Below are positions 9,732 through 23,794 of a stretch of 64,000 nucleotides of DNA, in pieces. Within the stretch, counting starts at the first letter, position 1. Every line of letters starts with the position of its first letter. The stretch comes from Intrasporangiaceae bacterium (lineage in GTDB: Bacteria > Actinomycetota > Actinomycetes > Actinomycetales > Dermatophilaceae), in NCBI GenBank assembly GCA_021324575.1, contig JAJPIW010000038.1, forward strand, positions 1 to 64,000, written 5' to 3'. The notes under the pieces are model-generated. The model was not told the origin of the DNA. It did not search any database and was given only the letters and a program-made list of their open reading frames with translations. The translations under genes and the position numbers were made by a program.

Positions 9732-10957
9732 GAGGACTCCGGCGGGTTCGGGGCCGCGTATGCGGCGTGGGCGGCGTCGAGGAGCTCGGGGAGGGCCGAC
9801 ACGAAGGAGTCGACCTCTTCCGTCGTGATGACGAGTGGAGGTGCGAGTCGAATCGCCTGCGGCGCAACGGGGTTGATAATGAAGCCCGCTCCGCGCGCCA
9901 AGCCGGCAAGGAGGGGCGCGATCGGCTCGGTGAGCACGATGGCTCGCAGCAGGCCACGTCCTCGAACGGTGCTCACGAGCGGATGCGCGAGGGCTGTCAC
10001 ACCGTCGGCGAGGTGGTCGCCCGTCGCCACCGCATGAGCCATCAGTCCCTGCTCGTCGATGGTGTCCAGGACGGCGAGGGCCGCCGCAGCGGCGAGCGGG
10101 TTCCCGCCGAACGTCGTCCCGTGCTGACCGGGCTGGAGCAGCGCAGAGACCTCGGAGCCCATCGTGATGAGCGCGCCGATCGGCACTCCCCCACCGAGAC
10201 CCTTGGCCACGGTGATGGCGTCGGGGAGGATCCCGGACTGCTGGAACGCGAACCACTGCCCGGTCCGCCCGATGCCGGTCTGGATCTCGTCGATGACCAG
10301 CAGGGCCCCCGCCGCCGTCGCGATCTCGCGGGCGGCCTGCAGGTATGCCGGGTCGGCGGCCACCACGCCGCCCTCGCCCTGGATCGGTTCGAGGACGACG
10401 GCCGCGGTGTCAGGGGTGACCGCCGCGCGAAGAGCCTCGGCATCGGCATACGGGATGTGGGTGACGCCGGGAAGGAGCGGTTCGAACGGCTCCCGGTACG
10501 CGGGTTTGTGGGTGAGCGCCAGTGCGCCGGTCGTCCGCCCGTGGAAGGCACCCTCCGCTGCCACGATGCCGGTTCGCCCGGTGCGCCGGGCGAGCTTGAT
10601 CGCTGCCTCGATCGCCTCGGTGCCGCTGTTGGCGAAGAAGACCTTGGAGCCCGCCGGTGCCCCGGAGATGTCGAGCAGCCGCTCGGCGAGGGCGATCTGG
10701 GCCGGCGTGGTGAAGAAGTTGGAGACGTGCACGACCTCGGCGACCTGCTTGGACACAGCCGCGACGAGAGCCGGGTGGCCGTGCCCCAGCGCATTGACGG
10801 CGATGCCGCCGAGCAGGTCGAGGTAGCGCCGACCGTCGACGTCCCAGACGTGGCAGCCCTGGCCGTGGTCGATGACGATGGCAGGGCGGCCGAAGACGCC
10901 GAGGACCGCATCCTGGTAGCGGTCGAGGTATGCCGCGGAGGTCGTGGTCGTCGTCAT
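9728..10957 (-). CDS. argD: Acetylornithine aminotransferase
   Basis: PLP-dependent class III aminotransferase forming N-acetylornithine from the semialdehyde. 409 residues. It shows [30 protein letters not shown] and the PLP lysine region [17 protein letters not shown] 10957 overlaps the argB stop (ATGA) and GGAG lies 5 nt or so upstream. It sits in the operon order argC-J-B-D-F-R-H. Confidence 0.97.
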
Positions 10958-11876
10958 GGGGAGTCCTTCTCGATGAGGGTGCCGATGCCCTCGGAGGTGA
11001 ACACCTCGAGGAGCAGCGAGTGCGGCTGTCGGCCGTCGATGACGTGGGCCTGTGGCACGCCCTCCTCGACGGCGCGGATGCACGCCTCGAGCTTGGGGAT
11101 CATGCCCTCGTCCACCCGCGTCAACAGCTCACGGGCATCGGCGACGGACAACCGGGACAGCAGCGAGTCCCGGTCGGGCCAGTTGGCATAGACGCCCTCG
11201 ACGTCGGTGAGGACCACGAGCTTGTGGGCGCGGAGCGCGACCGCGAGGGCTGCCGCCGCGGTGTCGGCGTTGACGTTGAGCACCTGGCCGTCGACGTCGA
11301 GATCCGGCGCGACGGTCGAGACGACCGGAACCCGGCCCGCGTCGAGGATGTCCTGGACGGCCGACGGGTCAACCGTCTCCACGTCTCCGACCAGCCCGAG
11401 GTCGACAGCCTCACCGTCGACGACGAGGCCGCGGCGGCGGGCACCGAACAGGCCGGCGTCCTCCCCCGACATGCCGACGGCGATCGGTCCGTGGCCGTTG
11501 AGCATCCCGACGAGCTCGCGGCCCACCTGGCCGGTGAGCACCATGCGTACGACGTCCATGACCTCCGGGGTCGTGACCCGTAGGCCGCCGCGGAACTCGC
11601 TGGTCAGCCCGAGCCGGGTCAACATGGCGGCGATCTGCGGACCCCCGCCGTGCACGACGACCGGCCGCAGCCCGGCATACCGGAGGAAGGCGATGTCCTG
11701 GGCGAAGGCGGCTTTGAGGCTGTCGTCGACCATCGCGTTGCCGCCGTACTTGACGACGACGAGGGCGTCGCGGAAGCGCTCCAGCCAGGGCAGCGCCTCG
11801 ACGAGCGTCTGGGCCTTGGACTGGGCCACCCGAAGCGCGGCCGCGTCGAGATGACCCCGGACCGGGTTCACGGCGG

Positions 11877-11880
<4 letters not shown>
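10954..11880 (-). CDS. argB: Acetylglutamate kinase
   Basis: Phosphorylates N-acetylglutamate, usually the arginine-inhibited step in organisms with ArgJ. 308 residues of the amino acid kinase family, with [11 protein letters not shown] near residue 42 and [13 protein letters not shown] near residue 76. The N-terminal extension before the first motif is the part that forms the hexamer contact in arginine-sensitive enzymes. ATG 11880 overlaps the argJ stop (ATGA). Confidence 0.97.
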
Positions 11881-14101
<2,221 letters not shown>

Positions 14102-14164
14102 CCAATGAGCTCTTCCGTCTGCGTCGCCAGGCGCCGCGAACCCTCAGATCCGCAGACGCAGCGG

Positions 14165-16686
14165 TCAGCGCTGGCTGGCCCCGACGGCTGTGGCGGCCGC
14201 GGCGACCGCGGCGTCACGCACGGCACTGACCTCCTCGGTCCGCAGGGTCCGGTCGGCCGCTCGCACGACGAGACGGTAGGCGAGCGACTTCTTGCCCGGC
14301 CCGACCTGCTCACCGACGTAGACGTCGAAGAGGTCGATCGACTCGAGCAGCTCGCCCGCACCCTCGCGGAGCGCCAGCTCGACCGACCGGGCCGGAACAT
14401 CGGCATCGACGACGAGGGCCACGTCCTGATGGGCCACCGGGGCGACCGAGATCGGCATGGACCGCACCGGCTGGTCGCTCGCGGCGATGAGGACGTCGAC
14501 GTCGAGCTCTCCGGCAACGGTCCGAGCCGGTATGCCGAGCGCGGCCGTGACCTTCGGGTGCAGCTCTCCCACGTGGCCGACGAGGGTGCCACCGGGCAGG
14601 GACAGCCGGGCGCACCGCCCGGGGTGGAACGGCATGGGGTCGTCGGCGGCTACCTCGACGGCCACGGCCAGCGCAGTCGTCACGGCCCGAGCGAGCGCCA
14701 GGGCGTCGGTGAGGTCGGCGGCGCGACCCGGGCCCCACCAGCCGGCACGGTCCCGGTCGCCGCTCAGGACGAAGCCCAGGTGACGCGGTTGCGGCGGGAC
14801 CGCCGCTCGGATGGCGGCCAGCACCTCCTCGGGCGGGTGGACGCCCACATCCTCGGTCGGGGCAGCCCGCTGGGCACCCTCGAGAGCCACGACGAGGCCC
14901 AGCTCGAAGAGCGCGACGTCCTTGGCGCCACGAGCGACGTTGCGCCGCAACGCGTCGACAAGGGTGGACAGGATCGAGATCCGCATGAGCGGCGCCTCGT
15001 CGGAGAGCGGGTTGGCGATCGTCACGGTGCGCGCCCGCGCGGCCTCCACCGGACAGCCGAGCGCCGCGTGCCGCTCGTCACTGACGAACGGTGCGCTCCA
15101 GACCTCCGAGAGCCCCTGCGCCGCAAGGACATCGGCGATGATCCGCCGGACCCGCTGGCCATGGGTGAGGCCCCGGCCCCCGGGCGGCGTCGGCAGGATC
15201 GACGGGATCTGCTCATAGCCGCTGATCCGGGCAACCTCCTCCACGAGGTCGGGTCCCGTCGTCAGGTCGGGCCGCCAGGATGGCGCCGTCACCGTCCAGG
15301 AGTCACCGGACTCCTCGACGTCGCAACCGATCTCGCGGAGCACCTCGCCCACCGTCGTCGCCGAGTAGTCGACACCGACCAGCCGCCCGGGCAGCGCCGG
15401 GTCGAGGTCGATGACGGTCGGAGCGGCGATCTCGCCGACGTCGGTGACGCCGGCGTCGGCCACTCCCCCGCCGTACTCGACGAGCAGGTCGACGGCGAGC
15501 TGGGCTGCCGCGGCGGCGACCTGCGGGTCGACCCCGCGCTCGAAGCGCTTGGACGCCTCCGACGGCAGCTTGTGCCGACGGGCCGACCGGGCGATCGACA
15601 CCGGGTCGAAGTGCGCCGCCTCGATGAGGACGTCGGTCGTGGAGTCGGTGACCTCGGTGTCCTCGCCACCCATGACGCCGGCGATGGCGACCGGCCGATC
15701 CCCGGAGTCGGTGATGAGCAGGTCCTCGGCAACCAGCGTGCGGGTCTGGCCATCGAGCGTCTTCAGGGTCTCCCCGGCCCTCGCCCGGCGCACCACGATC
15801 GGGCCGGACAGCTGGGAGACGTCGAAGGCGTGCAGCGGCTGCCCGAGGGCGAGCATGACGTAGTTGGTCACGTCGACGGGCAGTGAGATCGGCCGCATCC
15901 CCGCCTCGGTGAGCCGGGTCGCCAGCCACAGCGGCGTCGGAGCCGCGACGTCGATCCCGCGGACGATCCGGGCGACGTAGCGGTCGCAACCGGCGCGTCC
16001 TCGGATCGGGTCGGCGTCGGCCAGGTCCACGGCATACCCGGAGTCGTTGGCCGCGGGAGCGGCGGCCGCGAGGGCCAGGGCGGGATCGACGTATGCCGCG
16101 CCGGTCGCGTGCGAGTACTCGCGGGCGATGCCGCGGATCGAGAAGCAGTAGCCGCGGTCCGGCGTGACGTTGACCTCGACGGTCTCCCGGTCCAGACCGA
16201 GCAACGCGATCGCGTCCTGCCCGGGGACGAGGCTGGCGGCGTCGGGGCGACCGGACAGGACGAGGATGCCGTCGTGGTCCTCACCGATCCCGAGCTCGCG
16301 GACCGAGCAGATCATCCCGGCCGACAGGTGGCCATAGGTCTTGCGCGCCGAGATCTCGAACCCGCCGGGGAGCACCCCGCCGGGCAGGATGACCGCGACG
16401 AGGTCGCCGGGGGCGAAGTTGTGGGCGCCACACACGATGCCCTGGGGTTCGCCGGTGCCGTTGGCCGACCCCACGTCGACCGTGCACCAGTTGATGGTCC
16501 TGCCGTTCTTCTGCGGCTCCGGCTCCTTGGTGAGAACCCGGCCGACGACGAGCGGACCGGTGATGTCGGCGCCGTGCAGACCCTCCTCCTCCAGACCGAC
16601 CCGGACGAGGGACGCCGCGATGTCCACCCCACGTGCTCCGGCCGGGACGGCGACATAGTCGCGCAGCCAGTCGACGGGAACCCGCA

Positions 16687-16687
<1 letters not shown>
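14165..16687 (-). CDS. pheT: Phenylalanine--tRNA ligase beta subunit
   Basis: 840 residues, the usual length. An N-terminal tRNA-binding (EMAP-like) domain, central B3/B4 and B5 domains, and a C-terminal ferredoxin-fold anticodon-binding domain (last 95 residues, starting near PISVAPVAHQDVALVV) are recognisable. It forms the alpha2-beta2 enzyme with PheS. ATG 16687 shares its A with the pheS stop (TGATG), implying translational coupling. The 99-bp gap to argC contains the arg promoter. Confidence 0.97.
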
Positions 16688-18085
<1,398 letters not shown>

Positions 18086-19483
18086 TCAGCCGACCACCTT
18101 GAACAGCTGGTTGAGCTGGGCGTTGACCTTGGAGAGGGACGACACCGGCTGGGAGCCGATGTAGACCGAGTCCATCGCCGGCTGCATGAGTGCGGTGATG
18201 TCGGCCGCGTTGCTCGTCACCGGGAAGAGGAACGTCGTCTTGTCCTTGACCTGGTCGGTGAACGGAGTGACATCCAGGTTGCGCTTGCTCTTGTTGTACT
18301 CGATGGCCAGCTGGGTAGCCTTCGGGCGGGCCGGGAAGACGACACCCGACTGACCGATGATGTCCTGACACTGCTCACCGGCGAGGAAGGCGACCCACTT
18401 GGCGGAAGTCTCCGGTTGCTTGGACTGGGTGGTGATCGAGTCGGCCAGACCGTTGAACATCGAGGCGCGGTGGCCGGACGGCCCGATCGGTGACGGGGCG
18501 ATCCCGATGTCGAGCTTCTTGCCCTTGGCGTCGGTGAGGTTGCTGAACGTGGAGATCATCCACGACCCGGACAGCCCCATGGCGGCCATGCCGGTCTGGA
18601 TCTCCTTGTCCGTCCCGATGGCCGACGACCCGCCGATCTCCTGGTAGGTCGGCATGTAGCCCTTGCGGACCAGGCCGAAGTACCACGAGATGGTGGAGAG
18701 GAACCGCGGGTCGCTCATCTCGAACGTGGTGCCCCACGGGTTCTTGTCCGTCGCCTGCCACCCGGTGCTGCCGGTGAACGCGGACCACTGGGTCTGCCCC
18801 CAGCCGCCGCCACCGGAGCCCTCGGAGGAGATCCCGTGCTGGACCACGTTGTTCTTGTCGAAGCCGGGCTCGTCGCCCCGCTTGCCGTTCTTGTCCACCG
18901 TCAGGTGCGCGACGATCTTCTCAAAGGTGCCGCCGTCGGTCGGGTTCCACGTCGCCGTGGACAGCTGCTCGGGAGTGATCCCGGCGGCCTTGAGGGCGGT
19001 GGCACTGTAGAAGATCGAGATCGTGTCCCAGTCCTTCGGGGTGCCGTAGCGGTGGCCGTCCTGTCCCTTCCACAGCTCGGCCAGTCCGCTCTGGTAGTCC
19101 GAGTCCTGGATGTCCTTGGTCGGGGCCAGCTCGTCGAGGGGTCGCAGCACCTTCAGGTCGGCGAACTGGGCGAACTTGGAGAGGTGGTCGGTGAAGACGT
19201 CCGGGGCCGTCCCGGCGATGAAGCCGGCCGTGAGCTTGGACCAGTAGTCACCCCAGCCGTACTGGCTGATGTGCACCGTGATGGTCGGGTTGGCCTGGTG
19301 GAAGGCATCGGCACACTTCTGGTAGCCGGGCTGCTGCCCGGAGTCCCACAGCCAGTACTGGATCGTGCCGGACGCAGTGCTGCCGGTGGCACCGCCGCCG
19401 CACGCGGCGAGAGTGCTGGCAACGGTCGCCGCGGCGAGCGCAACGCCGACTCCACGGCGCCGGATTCGCTTGGTGCGAAACAT
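18086..19483 (-). CDS. Sugar ABC transporter substrate-binding lipoprotein
   Basis: 465 residues. A basic N-terminus and hydrophobic signal end in the lipobox LAAC, with Cys28 as the lipidated residue, so it is anchored outside the membrane. The rest resembles the CUT1 family of oligosaccharide-binding proteins (SBP family 1; GTAPDVFTDHLSKFA, EIQTGMAAMGLSGSWM). With the alpha-galactosidase next door, alpha-galactosides such as melibiose or raffinose are the likely cargo, by context only. ATG 19483 has a GAAGG Shine-Dalgarno. No ATPase gene is adjacent, as is common for CUT1 systems sharing MsiK. Confidence 0.88.
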   Translation of the reverse strand: MFRTKRIRRRGVGVALAAATVASTLAACGGGATGSTASGTIQYWLWDSGQQPGYQKCADAFHQANPTITVHISQYGWGDYWSKLTAGFIAGTAPDVFTDHLSKFAQFADLKVLRPLDELAPTKDIQDSDYQSGLAELWKGQDGHRYGTPKDWDTISIFYSATALKAAGITPEQLSTATWNPTDGGTFEKIVAHLTVDKNGKRGDEPGFDKNNVVQHGISSEGSGGGGWGQTQWSAFTGSTGWQATDKNPWGTTFEMSDPRFLSTISWYFGLVRKGYMPTYQEIGGSSAIGTDKEIQTGMAAMGLSGSWMISTFSNLTDAKGKKLDIGIAPSPIGPSGHRASMFNGLADSITTQSKQPETSAKWVAFLAGEQCQDIIGQSGVVFPARPKATQLAIEYNKSKRNLDVTPFTDQVKDKTTFLFPVTSNAADITALMQPAMDSVYIGSQPVSSLSKVNAQLNQLFKVVG

Positions 19484-19494
19484 GGTTGACCTTC

Positions 19495-20424
19495 TCACTT
19501 GATTCCACTGAATCCGATGGAGTTGACGATGCGCTTGGCTGCGAGGGAGAACAGCAGGAGCATCGGCAGCGCGGCGACGAGGGTCGCCGCCATGAGTCCG
19601 GACCAGTCCGGGCCGGTCTGAGGGGTCTGGGACTTGAAGACACCGAGAGCCACGGTGAGCACCCGGGACTTGTCCGTGTAGGACACCATGAGCGGCCAGA
19701 AGTAGTCGTTCCACGAGGCGATGTAGGTGAGGATCGCCAGCGTCGTGATGGGCGCCGCCGACATCGGGACGATGAGCTGGAAGAAGACGCGTACCTTGGA
19801 CGCGCCGTCGATGAGCGCCGCCTCCTCCACCTCACGCGAGATGCCCATGAAGAACTGGCGGAGGAAGAACACCGCGAACGGGCTCATGAGCATCGTCGGC
19901 AGGGCGATCCCGAACACGGTGTCGATCAGCCCGAGCTGCTTGATGAGCACGAAGTTCGGCAGGAACGTGAAGATCGCGGGGATCATCAGGCCGCCGAGGA
20001 AGAACAGGAAGACCCGGTTGCGGTGGCGCCAGCGCAGCCGGGCGAAGGCGTATGCCGCGAGCGCCGAGAAGAACACCTGGCCGGCGGTCACCAGCGTGGA
20101 GACGACGACGGAGTTGAGCAGGTAGCGCCAGAAGTTGATCGGCTGTCCGGCACCGCCGGCGTCCAGTGCCTTCTGACCCGACTGGAGCCCGAAGACCCGC
20201 TCGAACCCGCCCCAGGAGAACCGGACGGGCAGGATGCTGTGCGACCCGGCATACAGGGCGTTGTTGCTCGAGAGGGCGGTGCGCAGCATCCAGTAGAACG
20301 GGAACAGCGATACGAGGACGACGACGATCATGAAGGTCCACGCGACGGCGCGGCCCACACTGAACGGCTTCTTCTCGCTGGGAGCCTCGCGGAGGGTGGG
20401 AGCCTCGAGGGTTGCCGATGTCAT
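19495..20424 (-). CDS. Sugar ABC transporter permease (MalG/CUT1 type)
   Basis: 309 residues with six predicted membrane segments, the first at about residues 29-49 (TFMIVVVLVSLFPFYWML). The EAA loop EEAALIDGASKVRVFFQLIV, which contacts the ATPase, is clear. It forms the importer channel with the MalF-like protein. ATG 20424 has AAGGAGG 5 nt upstream. 11 bp separate it from the binding-protein gene. Confidence 0.92.
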   Translation of the reverse strand: MTSATLEAPTLREAPSEKKPFSVGRAVAWTFMIVVVLVSLFPFYWMLRTALSSNNALYAGSHSILPVRFSWGGFERVFGLQSGQKALDAGGAGQPINFWRYLLNSVVVSTLVTAGQVFFSALAAYAFARLRWRHRNRVFLFFLGGLMIPAIFTFLPNFVLIKQLGLIDTVFGIALPTMLMSPFAVFFLRQFFMGISREVEEAALIDGASKVRVFFQLIVPMSAAPITTLAILTYIASWNDYFWPLMVSYTDKSRVLTVALGVFKSQTPQTGPDWSGLMAATLVAALPMLLLFSLAAKRIVNSIGFSGIK

Positions 20425-20437
20425 GGCGTCCCTCCTT

Positions 20438-21379
20438 TCAGTCCAGGTCCGACTCGTCAGCCCGGCTGAGCCGGTACTGGACGATCGAGACGATGAGGAG
20501 AACGAGCAGGAGGGCGACCGACAGGGCCGAGGCGTAGCCGAACTGGAACCGGCCGAAGGCGAGGTCGTAGATGTAGAACTGGAGCACCCTGGAGGAGTTC
20601 ACCGGGCCGCCTTGGGTGGCCACCGCCACGGTGTCGAAGACCTGGAACGAGCCGACGACGGTGATGATGAGCACGAGCGCGAGGATCGGGCGGAGCAGCG
20701 GGACGGTGAGATGCCTGAACATCCGGTTCTCGCTCGCTCCATCGAGCCGTCCGGCCTCGTAGACCGACTCCGGGATGGTCTGCAGGCCGGCGAAGATGAG
20801 CAGTGCCGTGTAGCCGACGTGCCGCCAGACGTTGATGAACGCGATGGTGGGAATGACCCAGTGGTCGGAGGACAGGAACGCGATGCGGCCCAGTCCCAGG
20901 TGTTGCAGGATGTAGTTCCCGAAGCCGAGCTGGTAGTCCAGGATCCAGATGAAGACCATGGCGGCGACGACGTTCGACACCAGGTACGGCGTGAGGACGA
21001 TTCCGCGCAGCCATGTCTTCTTCGTCAGACGTTGCATCATGACGGCGATGACGAGGGCGAGGGCCGTCTGGAAGGCGATGTTGAGGACGACGTACTCCAA
21101 CGTCACTTTCATCGAGTTCCAGAAGATCGGGTCGTGGACCATCCGGACGTAGTTGTCCAGGCCGACCCACTTCGGTGGCGTGAGCAAGTTGAACCTGGTG
21201 AACGACAGGTAGATGCCCCGGAGGGTCGGCCAGAGCAGGAAGACGCAGTAGCCGAGGAATGCAGGGGCGATGAACATCAGGGCCAGGCGGGTGTCGTCGT
21301 GAGGTCGGCGACGGGCGCCTTTGCCCGTTGGGTGCCCGGTCGCCGTCGAGGCGACCGGTACTGCCGTGTCTGAGGCCAT
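20438..21379 (-). CDS. Sugar ABC transporter permease (MalF/CUT1 type)
   Basis: 313 residues with about six membrane segments after a Lys/Arg-rich N-terminus. The EAA loop reads YEAGRLDGASENRMFRHLTV. The N-terminal block LMFIAPAFLGYCVFLLWPTL is typical of CUT1 permeases. It lies between the alpha-galactosidase (36 bp upstream) and the MalG-like gene (13 bp downstream), clearly one operon. Confidence 0.92.
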   Translation of the reverse strand: MASDTAVPVASTATGHPTGKGARRRPHDDTRLALMFIAPAFLGYCVFLLWPTLRGIYLSFTRFNLLTPPKWVGLDNYVRMVHDPIFWNSMKVTLEYVVLNIAFQTALALVIAVMMQRLTKKTWLRGIVLTPYLVSNVVAAMVFIWILDYQLGFGNYILQHLGLGRIAFLSSDHWVIPTIAFINVWRHVGYTALLIFAGLQTIPESVYEAGRLDGASENRMFRHLTVPLLRPILALVLIITVVGSFQVFDTVAVATQGGPVNSSRVLQFYIYDLAFGRFQFGYASALSVALLLVLLIVSIVQYRLSRADESDLD

Positions 21380-21415
21380 GGCCTCACCTTTCGCTGGGGC
21401 GCCGTGGCGCCGGTT

Positions 21416-23680
21416 TCACAGGGACGTCGGCTCGGTGTGGGTGTCGACGCGGAAGAGCACCGCCTGGTCGGGGTGCAGTCGTGGGGGCTGGAGGCCGACG
21501 GCCATGAGGGCGGCGCCGTTGACCACCGTGCCGGGGTAGTCCGCGGGGGGCTGGAGGCCCAGGTGGGGCTGGGAGGGGTTGATGTCGGCGGAGGTAGAGG
21601 CCGGGCCACCCCACCAGGCCGGGGCGATCAGTCCCGCGGGTGAGGACCCGACGAGCACCGGAGCGACCCGGTAGGCCCGGCTCGGGTCGAGGCCGGGGAA
21701 GCGGACGCGTGGCGCCGGGTCCTGCAGCGGGTTGGCCACGAGGACGAAGGCGAACAGTGCCCGGGACCGGTCCGGTGCCACGACGCCGTGGACGAGGACG
21801 CCATCGCCGGGGTCGTCGATCCGCACGAGTGTGCCGCCGTGCAACAGGCCGCGTTCGGCCTTGTAGAAGCCGATCCAGGCCGCGAGCTCCTCGAGCACGC
21901 GACCGTCCGCCGCGGCCAGGTCCCACTCGATGCCGAGGTGACCGAAGACCGCGGTGGCGGCGCGAAAGCTGAGGTCGTGGGACCGCCCCGTCGTGTGCGA
22001 GCGGCCCGAGGCGACGTGCGACCCCAGGAGCTCCGGCGGCAGGAGCTGCTGGGTCCAGCGCATCATCGCCTGGCGCTCGAGCGGGTCGATGATGTCCGAG
22101 ACCCACACCCGGTCGGTGTGCTCGATGATCCCGAGGTCCACCCGGGCCCCGCCGCTGGAGCACGACTCGATCTCCAGGTCGGGGTGAGCCGCGCGGATCT
22201 CGGCGAGCAGGTGGTAGAGGGCGGCGGTCTGGGCGTGGACGCCGGGTCGACCGCCGTCGAGCCGGTTCCCCGCCTCGATGAGGTCACGGTTGTGGTCCCA
22301 CTTGAGGTAGGAGATGTCGTACTCGTCGAGGATCGCGAGGATCTGGTCCCGGACGTGGGCGTATGCCGCGGGCACGGCGAGGTTCATGACCTGCTGGTGC
22401 CGGGACTCGACCGGCAGGCTGTCCCGACGGGCAGCCATGATCCACTCGGGGTGGGCGCGCGCGACGTCGGAGTCCTCGTTGACCATCTCCGGCTCGAACC
22501 ACAGCCCGAACTGCATTCCGAGCTCGCGCACCCGGTCGACGAGCGCGTGCAGACCGCCAGGCCACGCCTCCTCGGAGACCACCCAGTCGCCAAGGCCGCG
22601 CAGGTCGTCGCGCCGGGAGCCGAACCACCCGTCGTCGAGTACGTACCGCTCCACGCCGAGAGCCGCGGCCCGCTCGGCGAGGTCGATGAGCCGGGGCTCG
22701 TCGTGGTCGAAGTACACGGCCTCCCACACGTTGAGGGTGACCGGCCGAGGGGTGGAGGGGTGGCGCGGCCGGCTCCGGAGGTAGTCGTGGAAGCGACCGG
22801 CGATCGCATCCAGGCCGATGCCGTATGCCGCGTAGAGCCACGGCGAGGCATATGAGTCTCCGCGCGCCAGGACGACTTCTTGGGGCAGCAGGAGCTCACC
22901 GCCACCGAGCAACCGGTGTCCGTCGAAGGTCAGCTCGGCGTAGTGGACATGGTTTCCGCTCCACGCGGTGTGGACTCCCCAGACCTCGCCCGCTGCGAAG
23001 CCGAAGCCGGTCGTGCCGGCGTGCAGGACGGTGGCTGCGTCGGCTCCGGTGCGGCCCTTGCGGCCCTCGCGCAGGTGGGTTCCGACGCCGAAGGGTGATC
23101 GTTGGGGCGTGCGCTCACGGCCCCAACGGCCGGCGAAGTCGAGCAGCTCGGCCGCCCGGACCGGCACCGGGAGGGCCAGGGAGAGGCCGTCGACGGCATA
23201 CGGCTCGCCCTCGTTGGTGACCTCTGCGCGGCACCGGACCAGGCCGGAGGGCAGCAGCTCCACGGTCATGACGAGGCTCAGCTCGGTCTCCTCGTCCGCG
23301 GCCACGAACCGGACGGTCCCGGCGCCCCCCTCGTGCCAGCCGGTGACGCCGGCACCGTCGATCGTCACCTCCCGGGTGACGAATCGGGTCGACCAGTCCT
23401 GCCCGGAGCGTGAGCCGGACAGGCCGGGCCGCCCGACGAAGCCGGTGTGGTGCTCGGGGAGCAGGGCCACCCGGACCGGCACGTCCACGGTGTTCGGGCC
23501 GATCAGCGGGACGGCCGCATCGGCGAGGTTCGCTGCCAGCCACTCCTGCTGGGCCCCCAGGTCGGCGCCCCAGTGGATGACGGTCGGCAGCTGCCCTGAC
23601 CGTGCGTCCAGCAGCAGCGAGACACCGGCGGCTCGCAGGTGGATGAGCGCGTCCGCGGTCGTCGGGGACGTTGTTACCAT
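21416..23680 (-). CDS. Alpha-galactosidase, GH36 family
   Basis: 754 residues, normal for GH36. The catalytic nucleophile lies in YLKWDHNRD and the acid/base in SCSSGGARVDLG; LNVWEAVYFDHDE and DDGWFGSRRDD are further family blocks. It lacks a signal peptide, so it acts on imported alpha-galactosides in the cytoplasm. ATG 23680 has AAGGAG with 5-nt spacing. It is the first structural gene after lacI, followed by the two permeases and the binding protein. Confidence 0.93.
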   Translation of the reverse strand: MVTTSPTTADALIHLRAAGVSLLLDARSGQLPTVIHWGADLGAQQEWLAANLADAAVPLIGPNTVDVPVRVALLPEHHTGFVGRPGLSGSRSGQDWSTRFVTREVTIDGAGVTGWHEGGAGTVRFVAADEETELSLVMTVELLPSGLVRCRAEVTNEGEPYAVDGLSLALPVPVRAAELLDFAGRWGRERTPQRSPFGVGTHLREGRKGRTGADAATVLHAGTTGFGFAAGEVWGVHTAWSGNHVHYAELTFDGHRLLGGGELLLPQEVVLARGDSYASPWLYAAYGIGLDAIAGRFHDYLRSRPRHPSTPRPVTLNVWEAVYFDHDEPRLIDLAERAAALGVERYVLDDGWFGSRRDDLRGLGDWVVSEEAWPGGLHALVDRVRELGMQFGLWFEPEMVNEDSDVARAHPEWIMAARRDSLPVESRHQQVMNLAVPAAYAHVRDQILAILDEYDISYLKWDHNRDLIEAGNRLDGGRPGVHAQTAALYHLLAEIRAAHPDLEIESCSSGGARVDLGIIEHTDRVWVSDIIDPLERQAMMRWTQQLLPPELLGSHVASGRSHTTGRSHDLSFRAATAVFGHLGIEWDLAAADGRVLEELAAWIGFYKAERGLLHGGTLVRIDDPGDGVLVHGVVAPDRSRALFAFVLVANPLQDPAPRVRFPGLDPSRAYRVAPVLVGSSPAGLIAPAWWGGPASTSADINPSQPHLGLQPPADYPGTVVNGAALMAVGLQPPRLHPDQAVLFRVDTHTEPTSL

Positions 23681-23701
23681 CGAGACTCCTTGACAAAGGG
23701 A

Positions 23702-23782
23702 CCGCCCAACGGGCGGGATCAGACCTCGCCGACGGCGAGGCTTCGTGAGCTCGTCGCCGCGGTGTTGGCGCACCGCGGCGAC
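23702..23782 (-). terminator. Three tandem hairpins between lacI and the alpha-galactosidase gene
   Basis: In transcription order: GTCGCCGCGGTG with CACCGCGGCGAC (23753-23764, 23771-23782; 12-bp perfect stem), CCTCGCCG with CGGCGAGG (23724-23731, 23733-23740), and CCGCCC with GGGCGG (23702-23707, 23711-23716). They could terminate lacI transcripts partly and stabilise the downstream mRNA. No separate operator for the structural genes was seen, so read-through from the lacI promoter is plausible. Confidence 0.6.
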
Positions 23783-23794
23783 GGGTGCGGGGTG

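Noticed and set aside
14115-14163. Terminator between pheT and argC formed by CGTCTGCG and CGCAGACG
   Set aside because: The arms are only 8 bp with a loop of about 25 nt; too weak to list.
14105-15886. Long plus-strand open frame opposite pheT
   Set aside because: Shadow of pheT, with repetitive Asp/Gly/Arg composition typical of the GC-rich complement.
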